Shown here in pieces: positions 1 through 5,506 of a stretch of DNA of 5,506 nucleotides. The position numbers and the translations under genes were made by a program. Within the stretch, counting starts at the first letter, position 1. The number at the start of each line of letters is the position of its first letter. The notes under the pieces were generated by a model. The model saw nothing but the letters and a program-made list of their open reading frames with translations, had not been told where the DNA came from and did not search any database. Location: NCBI GenBank assembly GCA_903932695.1, contig CAIZGZ010000137.1, forward strand, positions 1 through 5,506, given 5' to 3'. The stretch comes from an uncultured Actinomycetes bacterium (GTDB lineage: Bacteria; Actinomycetota; Actinomycetes; Nanopelagicales; Nanopelagicaceae).

Positions 1-3000
1 GATACACCACTTGCTGCGCTCTCGAATAAGCCACGCCTACTCTTTGATTACTTCGCTCAACTCTTTGCCCAAGTAACAAACCCTCCGCTCGATGCTATTC
101 GTGAAGAGATGGTCACAAGCTTGGCGCTCACTATTGGTGGCGAAAGCAATCTGCTCAATCCCGGTCCAGATTCATGTCGTCAGATTGCGCTGGATTTCCC
201 GGTGATCGATAACGATGAACTCGCCAAGATGATCCACGTCAACGCTGATGACGAGCACCCTCACTTCGCGAGCCATGTGGTTCGCGGCCTCTTCCATGTT
301 TCCGGTGGGGGAGAAGCGCTTCGCTCTCGAATCGAAGAGATCCGAGCCGAAGTCTCCGAAGCGATCGCACAAGGTGCGCGCTTGATCGTGCTCTCAGATC
401 GTGATGGCGATTCAGAGGAAGCACCTATTCCTTCTCTACTCCTCACTGCAGCAGTGCATCATCACCTCATTCGTGAACGTACGCGCACCCAGGTCTCATT
501 GATTATCGAAAGCGGTGAAGTTCGCGAAGTGCACCACGTTGCACTTCTCATCGGCTTCGGCGCATCCGCAGTCAACCCATATCTCGCAATGGAGAGCGCA
601 GAGGATCTCGTTCGACAAGGACAGATCACGGGAATTACTCCTGAGAAGGCCGTTGCAAACCTCATTAAGTCACTCGGCAAGGGTGTGCTCAAGGTGATGT
701 CCAAGATGGGTATCTCTACCATTGCCTCCTACCACGGTGCTCAGGTCTTTGAAGCTATCGGCCTCTCTCAAGAAGTGGTCGATGAATACTTCACTGGGCT
801 TACCTCACGTCTTGGTGGAGTAACACTCGACACCCTCGCTGAAGAGACGATTAAGCGCCATCACATCGCCTATCCACCTATGGGCGAAGTTCCTGGATCC
901 AAGAAGCTCTCAATCGGTGGCGAATACCAGTGGCGTCGTGACGGTGAACCGCATCTCTTCAACCCGGAGACGGTCTTTAAGTTGCAGCACGCAACTCGCA
1001 CCAAGCGCTATGACATTTTTAAGCAGTACACAAATCTCGTCAATGATCAATCGAAGAATTTGATGACGTTGCGCGGACTCTTCCAGTTCAAGCAGGGGGT
1101 TCGCCCAGCAGTCCCACTTGAGGAAGTCGAGCCAATCTCGGCGATCATCAAGCGCTTTGCAACAGGCGCGATGTCATACGGTTCGATTTCGCAGGAAGCT
1201 CACGAAACGCTCGCTATTGCCATGAATCGCATCGGTGGAAAATCGAACACTGGTGAAGGCGGCGAAGATCCATCTCGTAACACGCCAGAAGCTAACGGCG
1301 ATTCAAAGCGCTCTGCCATTAAGCAGGTTGCGTCGGGTCGATTTGGCGTCACAAGTGAATATCTCGTGAGCGCTGAGGATATCCAGATCAAGATGGCCCA
1401 AGGTGCAAAGCCTGGCGAAGGTGGACAGCTGCCGGGCAACAAGGTCTATCCGTGGATCGCGCAAGTGCGTTACTCAACGCCTGGTGTGGGTCTGATCTCG
1501 CCACCACCTCATCACGACATTTATTCGATTGAAGATCTTGCTCAACTCATCCATGATTTGAAGAACGCAAATAAGAACGCCCGCGTTCACGTCAAACTTG
1601 TTGCTGAAGTAGGAGTAGGAACCGTTGCCGCTGGTGTTTCGAAAGCACACGCAGATGTCGTGCTGATTTCGGGCCACGATGGCGGTACCGGCGCATCACC
1701 ACTCACCTCACTCAAGCATGCAGGTGGTCCATGGGAGCTCGGCCTCGCCGAAACTCAGCAGACCTTGATGCTCAACGGTTTGCGTGATCGCATCGTTGTT
1801 CAAGTCGATGGTCAGATGAAGACCGGTCGCGACATCGTGATTGCGGCGCTCCTCGGTGGCGAAGAATTCGGATTTGCAACCGCTCCGCTCGTCGTCTCTG
1901 GTTGCGTCATGATGCGCGTCTGTCATCTCGATACCTGCCCAGTAGGTGTCGCTACTCAAAATCCAGAGCTACGCAAGCGCTTCTCTGGCAAACCTGAGTT
2001 TGTCGAGACCTTCTTCGAATATATCGCTGAAGAAGTGCGTGAAATTCTTGCAGAGCTTGGCTTTAGATCTCTCGAAGAAGCGATCGGCCAAGTGGAATCA
2101 CTCGATACTCGTGATGCGATCGACCATTGGAAGGCGAGCGGTCTCGACCTCTCACCACTTCTTAAGGCCCCACTTTTTGCCGGCGCCCGCAAGAACACTG
2201 AGGTCCAAGATCACGGTCTCGCTGCTGCACTCGACAATTCATTGATCGAGCGCGCCCAAGCCGCAATCACCGCTGGTCAACCAGTTCGCATTGAGTCACC
2301 AGTCGGGAACGTCAACCGTACGGTTGGCACCATGCTTGGTGCCGAAATCACTCGCCATCATGGTGGTGCAGGGTTAGCTGAGAACACCGTTGAAGTCGAA
2401 CTTCGTGGCTCTGCCGGACAATCGCTTGGCGCATTTATTCCTCGCGGTCTCACGCTTCGACTCTTCGGCGACACTAACGACTATGTCGGCAAAGGCCTCT
2501 CCGGTGGACGTGTCATTGTTCGACCAGATGAGAAAGCGACCTTTAAGTCAGAAGAGAACGTGATCGCCGGAAACGTCATTGGATACGGTGCCACCAGCGG
2601 AGAGATCTTTATCCGGGGCATCGTCGGTGAGCGTTTTTGCGTTCGTAACTCTGGTGCGACTGCGGTCGTTGAAGGAGTTGGCGATCACGGTTGTGAATAT
2701 ATGACCGGTGGAGTTGCGGTCATTTTGGGAACTACTGGACGCAACTTTGGTGCCGGTATGTCCGGTGGAGTTGCCTATGTCTTGGATCTCGATCCGCGTC
2801 TGGTTAACCCAGATATGGTCGATGTCGTATCTATGAGCCCAGATCGCAACGCTCAAGTGAAGGAGATCATCACATCCTTCCACGCACAAACCGGCTCAGA
2901 GGTAGCGCGTGAATTGCTCGCCAATTGGCAGGAGAGTTCACAGCGGATCTCACTCGTAATGCCAAGAGATTATGCCCGTGTTCTTGCTGCAATGGAGCGT

Positions 3001-3057
3001 GCAGAACGCGAAGGACTTGATGTCGATAAGGAAGTAATGGAGGCAACACGTGGCTGA
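1..3057 (+). CDS. gltB: Glutamate synthase (GOGAT) large subunit, 5'-truncated by window edge
   Basis: GltB is the alpha subunit of cytoplasmic GOGAT. It releases ammonia from glutamine and adds it to 2-oxoglutarate at an FMN site, giving two glutamates. The frame is open from base 1 to TGA at 3055-3057 (1018 codons), so the ATG at 109 is internal. Against the family's roughly 1500 residues, about 490 N-terminal residues, including the class II amidotransferase domain, lie outside. Visible domains, by window codon, are the central domain (1 to about 285), the FMN-binding synthase barrel (about 340-697) and the C-terminal GXGXG beta-helix (about 749-945). Key motifs are GGKSNTGEGGEDPSR, GAKPGEGGQLPG (1402-1437), GHDGGTGASP (1672-1701) and C-x5-C-x4-C at codons 635, 641 and 646. 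The last has the 3Fe-4S ligand spacing of Azospirillum GltB Cys1102/1108/1113. The C-terminus carries the conserved VMPRDY. No key residue is missing in the visible part. The gene overlaps gltD by 8 bases. Confidence 0.98.
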   Translation, partial: DTPLAALSNKPRLLFDYFAQLFAQVTNPPLDAIREEMVTSLALTIGGESNLLNPGPDSCRQIALDFPVIDNDELAKMIHVNADDEHPHFASHVVRGLFHVSGGGEALRSRIEEIRAEVSEAIAQGARLIVLSDRDGDSEEAPIPSLLLTAAVHHHLIRERTRTQVSLIIESGEVREVHHVALLIGFGASAVNPYLAMESAEDLVRQGQITGITPEKAVANLIKSLGKGVLKVMSKMGISTIASYHGAQVFEAIGLSQEVVDEYFTGLTSRLGGVTLDTLAEETIKRHHIAYPPMGEVPGSKKLSIGGEYQWRRDGEPHLFNPETVFKLQHATRTKRYDIFKQYTNLVNDQSKNLMTLRGLFQFKQGVRPAVPLEEVEPISAIIKRFATGAMSYGSISQEAHETLAIAMNRIGGKSNTGEGGEDPSRNTPEANGDSKRSAIKQVASGRFGVTSEYLVSAEDIQIKMAQGAKPGEGGQLPGNKVYPWIAQVRYSTPGVGLISPPPHHDIYSIEDLAQLIHDLKNANKNARVHVKLVAEVGVGTVAAGVSKAHADVVLISGHDGGTGASPLTSLKHAGGPWELGLAETQQTLMLNGLRDRIVVQVDGQMKTGRDIVIAALLGGEEFGFATAPLVVSGCVMMRVCHLDTCPVGVATQNPELRKRFSGKPEFVETFFEYIAEEVREILAELGFRSLEEAIGQVESLDTRDAIDHWKASGLDLSPLLKAPLFAGARKNTEVQDHGLAAALDNSLIERAQAAITAGQPVRIESPVGNVNRTVGTMLGAEITRHHGGAGLAENTVEVELRGSAGQSLGAFIPRGLTLRLFGDTNDYVGKGLSGGRVIVRPDEKATFKSEENVIAGNVIGYGATSGEIFIRGIVGERFCVRNSGATAVVEGVGDHGCEYMTGGVAVILGTTGRNFGAGMSGGVAYVLDLDPRLVNPDMVDVVSMSPDRNAQVKEIITSFHAQTGSEVARELLANWQESSQRISLVMPRDYARVLAAMERAEREGLDVDKEVMEATRG
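3039..3043 (+). promoter_or_regulatory. Shine-Dalgarno of gltD (GGAGG)
   Basis: GGAGG lies inside the last codons of gltB, six bases before the GTG at 3050. It is a near-ideal Shine-Dalgarno at good spacing and decides the GTG start over the in-frame ATG at 3071. Its position within gltB, with the two genes overlapping, suggests translational coupling, which would help make the two GOGAT subunits in matched amounts. The coupling is inference. Confidence 0.85.
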
Positions 3058-4504
3058 TCCAAAGGGTTTTATGACCACACCACGAGTGACGCCACAACGT
3101 CGCCCGGTAGATGTTCGCATTAAAGACTGGAAAGAGGTCTACCTCGAGCAGGACCTTGGCGAACTTAAAGCGCAGGCTGGTCGATGCATGGATTGCGGAA
3201 TCCCGTTCTGTCACAACGGTTGCCCGCTAGGAAATCTGATCCCAGAGTGGAATGACTTGATGTGGCGTGGCGAGGCGAGTGAAGGAATTGATCGCTTACA
3301 CGCCACCAATAACTTCCCAGAGTTCACAGGTCGCCTCTGCCCAGCACCGTGCGAGACCGCATGCGTCGTGGGAATCAACGCTGATCCAGTGACGATCAAG
3401 CAGGTCGAGCTTCGCACGATTGAGCAGGCGTTCAATAATGGTCTTGTAAAGCCGTTGCCAGCAGATCGTCTGACAGGCAAGACGGTAGCTGTTGTTGGTT
3501 CTGGCCCAGCGGGCTTAGCAGCAGCGCAACAACTCACTCGTGCTGGACACACCGTTGTTGTCTACGAACGTGCTGAGCGAGTTGGCGGATTGATGCGCTA
3601 TGGCATTCCAGAATTTAAAATGGAGAAGTCGATCGTTGATCGTCGCATTTCGCAGATGATCGCCGAAGGAACTCGTTTCCGTACCGGAGTCAATGTCGGC
3701 GTGGATATCACTGGTGCCGATCTTCGCTCTCGTTATGACGCCGTCGTTCTCTCCGTCGGTGCGACCAATTGGCGCGATATCAACGTGCCTGGTCGTGAAA
3801 ACAAGGGCATCTACCAAGCGATGGAATATCTGCCTTGGGGAAACAAGATTGGTCTGGGGGAGATTGAAGCGGCACCGATCGATGCAAAGGGTAAGCACGT
3901 TGTGATCTTGGGTGGTGGAGATACCGGTGCTGATTGCCTCGGCACAGCCATTCGCCAAGGTGCGGCGAGCGTCACTCAGCTTGAGATTATGCCGCGACCA
4001 ACAGAGGAGCGACCAAATGGTCAACCGTGGCCAACCTATCCGATGATCTATCGGGTCAGTAGTGCTCATGAAGAGGGCGGAGAGCGGCTCTACGCAGTCT
4101 CCACCGAAGAATTCTTGGGCGATGGCAACGGCAATCTTCGCGCTCTCAAGTTAGTCGAAACCCAATTCATCAATGGAAAGTTTGAGAAGGTTGAGGGTTC
4201 CGAGAAAGAGATTCCAGCCGACCTCGTCTTTTTAGCAATGGGCTTCCTTGGACCCGAGAAGAGCGCGCTCGTGGATCAACTTGAGGTTGAACTCGATGAA
4301 CGCTCCAATATCAAGCGCGATGGAAACTTTGCAACAACGGTCGATGGCATATTTGTCTGCGGCGATGCTGGCCGTGGCCAGTCACTGATCGTCTGGGCGA
4401 TTGCTGAAGGTCGAAGTGCTGCAAAGTCTGTGGATGAGTACTTGATGGGGGAGACACAACTGCCCGCACCGATTGCTCCCACAACTCGCTCGCTCATGGT
4501 TTAG
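3050..4504 (+). CDS. gltD: Glutamate synthase (GOGAT) small subunit, complete
   Basis: GltD is the beta subunit of GOGAT. It oxidises NAD(P)H at FAD and passes electrons through iron-sulphur clusters to the FMN of GltB. The product has 484 residues, normal for the family. The GTG start is supported by GGAGG six bases upstream and by the family-like N-terminus MADPKGF. The cysteine-rich N-terminal domain has C46-x2-C49-x4-C54-x3-C58 and C97-x3-C101-x3-C105, the usual low-potential 4Fe-4S pattern. An FAD Rossmann motif GSGPAG sits at 150-155, and a second dinucleotide motif for NAD(P)H, GGGDTGADC, at 288-296. The FAD-closing segment FVCGDAGRGQSLIVWAIAEG starts at 435. The stretch QLEIMPRP (310-317) is of the actinobacterial and eukaryotic NADH-GOGAT type, unlike the YRRD type of Escherichia and Azospirillum, so the coenzyme is left open. 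Related FAD subunits occur in dihydropyrimidine dehydrogenase and sulphide dehydrogenase, but the adjoining gltB settles the identity. Confidence 0.98.
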   Translation: MADPKGFMTTPRVTPQRRPVDVRIKDWKEVYLEQDLGELKAQAGRCMDCGIPFCHNGCPLGNLIPEWNDLMWRGEASEGIDRLHATNNFPEFTGRLCPAPCETACVVGINADPVTIKQVELRTIEQAFNNGLVKPLPADRLTGKTVAVVGSGPAGLAAAQQLTRAGHTVVVYERAERVGGLMRYGIPEFKMEKSIVDRRISQMIAEGTRFRTGVNVGVDITGADLRSRYDAVVLSVGATNWRDINVPGRENKGIYQAMEYLPWGNKIGLGEIEAAPIDAKGKHVVILGGGDTGADCLGTAIRQGAASVTQLEIMPRPTEERPNGQPWPTYPMIYRVSSAHEEGGERLYAVSTEEFLGDGNGNLRALKLVETQFINGKFEKVEGSEKEIPADLVFLAMGFLGPEKSALVDQLEVELDERSNIKRDGNFATTVDGIFVCGDAGRGQSLIVWAIAEGRSAAKSVDEYLMGETQLPAPIAPTTRSLMV

Positions 4505-4507
4505 GCT
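4502..4507 (+). promoter_or_regulatory. Possible -10 box of a leaderless pyk promoter (TAGGCT)
   Basis: TAGGCT matches the actinobacterial housekeeping -10 consensus TANNNT and overlaps the gltD stop codon. Six bases separate it from the ATG of pyk, so transcription could begin at or next to the A of that codon and give a leaderless message, a common arrangement in actinobacteria. The lack of a good Shine-Dalgarno before pyk agrees with this. Against it, no clear TTGAC-like -35 lies 16-19 bases upstream (that stretch reads about CCACAA), and so short a motif can occur by chance. Readthrough from gltBD remains an alternative. Confidence 0.3.
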
Positions 4508-4513
4508 GAGCCT

Positions 4514-5506
4514 ATGTCTACTTGGAAAAGAAGAGCAAAGATTGTTTGCACCATGGGTCCTGCCGTTGAGTCACCCGAGAAAGTCGATGAGCTGATCGCA
4601 GCCGGAATGAATATGGCTCGCCTCAACCTCTCTCACGGAGGATATGACGAGCATCAAAACCGCCTCGATCGAGTACGCGCAGCGGCCACCAAAGCTGGTC
4701 GCCCCGTTGCGATCTTGGTCGATCTCCAAGGGCCAAAGATTCGGCTTGCTCGCTTTAAAGATGGACCTCATGAGTTAGCTCGTGGCGATATCTTTACTAT
4801 CACCACCGACGAAGTCGAAGGCACGAAAGAGATCTGTGGAACTACCTACAAAGGTCTAGCCGGAGATTGCAAGCCTGGTGATCGGATTTTGATCGATGAT
4901 GGCAAGGTGACGCTCGAAGTTCTTGAGGTCAAGGGAAATGCGGTTGTTACCAAGTGTGTTCAACCTGGATTTGTCAGCAACAATAAAGGTATCAATCTGC
5001 CAGGCGTTGCCGTCTCGGTTCCGGCTCTCTCCGAGAAGGATAAGGAAGATCTCCGCTGGGGGCTTCATGCCGGTGCAGATTTCATCGCGCTCTCATTTGT
5101 TCGCAATGCGGCAGATATCTTGGATGTCCATGCAATCATGGATGAAGAGGGAATTCGACGTCCGGTCATCGCCAAGATTGAGAAGCCACAAGCGGTTGAT
5201 AATCTCGAAGAGATCGTTGCCGCCTTCGATGGCATCATGGTGGCCCGCGGTGATCTCGGCGTCGAGATGCCAATCGAAGAGGTTCCTATCGTTCAAAAGC
5301 GCTGCGTAGCTCTTGCTCGAGCAGCGGCAAAACCAGTGATTGTTGCGACCCAGATGCTTGATTCGATGATCAGCAACTCGACTCCTACTCGTGCCGAGGC
5401 AACAGACTGTGCCAACGCGGTACTCGATGGCGCAGATGCGTTGATGCTCTCCGGCGAAACTTCGGTCGGTGCCTTCGCGATTGAAGCTGTCACAACAATG
5501 GGACGA
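4514..5506 (+). CDS. pyk: Pyruvate kinase, 3'-truncated by window edge
   Basis: Pyruvate kinase transfers phosphate from phosphoenolpyruvate to ADP, giving pyruvate and ATP, the last step of glycolysis in the cytoplasm. The window shows 331 codons, open to the last base. The family has about 470-480 residues, so the C-terminal allosteric domain is mostly missing. Residues 1-70 and from about 166 form the catalytic barrel, and about 71-165 the lid (B) domain. Visible site residues are R36, N38, S40 and H41 in ARLNLSHG, K221 and E223 in AKIEKP (catalytic lysine and metal-binding glutamate), D247 in MVARGDLGVE (metal) and T279 in ATQMLDSM. LQGPKIRL (71-78) has Lys75 where K+-dependent enzymes have Glu. 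The ATG start fits the N-terminus of actinobacterial homologues. It lies 9 bases after gltD with at most a weak AGG as ribosome site. One oddity is GAFAIEA at 319-325, where GKYPxEA-like sequence is usual. Confidence 0.97.
   Translation, partial: MSTWKRRAKIVCTMGPAVESPEKVDELIAAGMNMARLNLSHGGYDEHQNRLDRVRAAATKAGRPVAILVDLQGPKIRLARFKDGPHELARGDIFTITTDEVEGTKEICGTTYKGLAGDCKPGDRILIDDGKVTLEVLEVKGNAVVTKCVQPGFVSNNKGINLPGVAVSVPALSEKDKEDLRWGLHAGADFIALSFVRNAADILDVHAIMDEEGIRRPVIAKIEKPQAVDNLEEIVAAFDGIMVARGDLGVEMPIEEVPIVQKRCVALARAAAKPVIVATQMLDSMISNSTPTRAEATDCANAVLDGADALMLSGETSVGAFAIEAVTTMGR

Noticed and set aside
109..111. ATG at 109 as the gltB start
   Set aside because: The same frame is open back to base 1 and encodes GltB-like sequence (for example LLFDYFAQLFAQVTNPP), so this is an internal methionine and the true start lies upstream of the window.
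1946..2245. A 99-codon plus-strand frame overlapping gltB
   Set aside because: It is an out-of-frame shadow within the FMN/3Fe-4S domain region; its serine- and leucine-rich translation matches nothing I recognise.
2548..3214. Minus-strand open frames of 113 and 114 codons across the end of gltB and start of gltD
   Set aside because: They are antisense to conserved coding sequence, have no convincing Shine-Dalgarno or recognisable domain, and cross two well-supported genes.
3515..4069. A 184-codon open frame on the minus strand inside gltD
   Set aside because: It lies wholly antisense to a clearly conserved gene, its translation resembles no family I recognise, and long antisense frames are common opposite genes with this codon usage.
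4505..4513. Intrinsic terminator between gltD and pyk
   Set aside because: The only inverted repeat has a four-base stem, there is no T-run after it, and the gap is just 9 bases long.
4923..5309. A 128-codon plus-strand frame overlapping pyk
   Set aside because: It is an out-of-frame shadow of pyruvate kinase, which is conserved through the whole span including catalytic Lys221 and Asp247.

Overview
The window holds three consecutive plus-strand genes with almost no non-coding DNA: the 3' two thirds of gltB (glutamate synthase large subunit), a complete gltD (glutamate synthase small subunit), and the 5' two thirds of pyk (pyruvate kinase). Both outer genes are cut by the window edges, not broken; I see no frameshift or internal stop. 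No stretch over 300 bases lacks a gene: gltB and gltD overlap by 8 bases and only 9 bases separate gltD from pyk. I see no RNA gene, mobile element, CRISPR array, attachment site, origin or intrinsic terminator.

The protein sequences look actinobacterial. The GltB iron-sulphur segment (VSGCVMMRVCHLDTCPVG), the GltD start (MADPKGF) and its QLEIMPRP segment, and the pyruvate kinase blocks (AKIVCT.GPA, VDLQGPKIRL, MLSGETSVG) all resemble recalled mycobacterial and streptomycete homologues. GC content is only about half by eye, well below those groups, and spacing is very tight. A compact-genome, moderate-GC actinobacterium, such as a freshwater planktonic lineage (acI/Nanopelagicales or a small Microbacteriaceae), would fit. 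This placement is inference; no phylogeny was run.

Region by region: 1-3057 is gltB without its N-terminal glutamine amidotransferase domain, leaving most of the central domain, the FMN/3Fe-4S synthase domain and the C-terminal beta-helix. 3039-3043 is a strong Shine-Dalgarno inside the gltB end that sets the GTG start of gltD (3050-4504). 4505-4513 is the gltD-pyk gap, without a good Shine-Dalgarno but with a TAGGCT box and a small palindrome. 4514-5506 is pyk, lacking its C-terminal domain.

GltB and GltD together form GOGAT, which turns glutamine plus 2-oxoglutarate into two glutamates using NAD(P)H. Pyruvate kinase makes pyruvate and ATP at the end of glycolysis, upstream of the 2-oxoglutarate that GOGAT consumes. 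The layout therefore places nitrogen assimilation beside lower glycolysis. Overall this is ordinary core metabolism. The points worth checking are the possible leaderless promoter of pyk, the K+-independence signature of the kinase, and the coenzyme type of GltD. I found no evidence of a new system.
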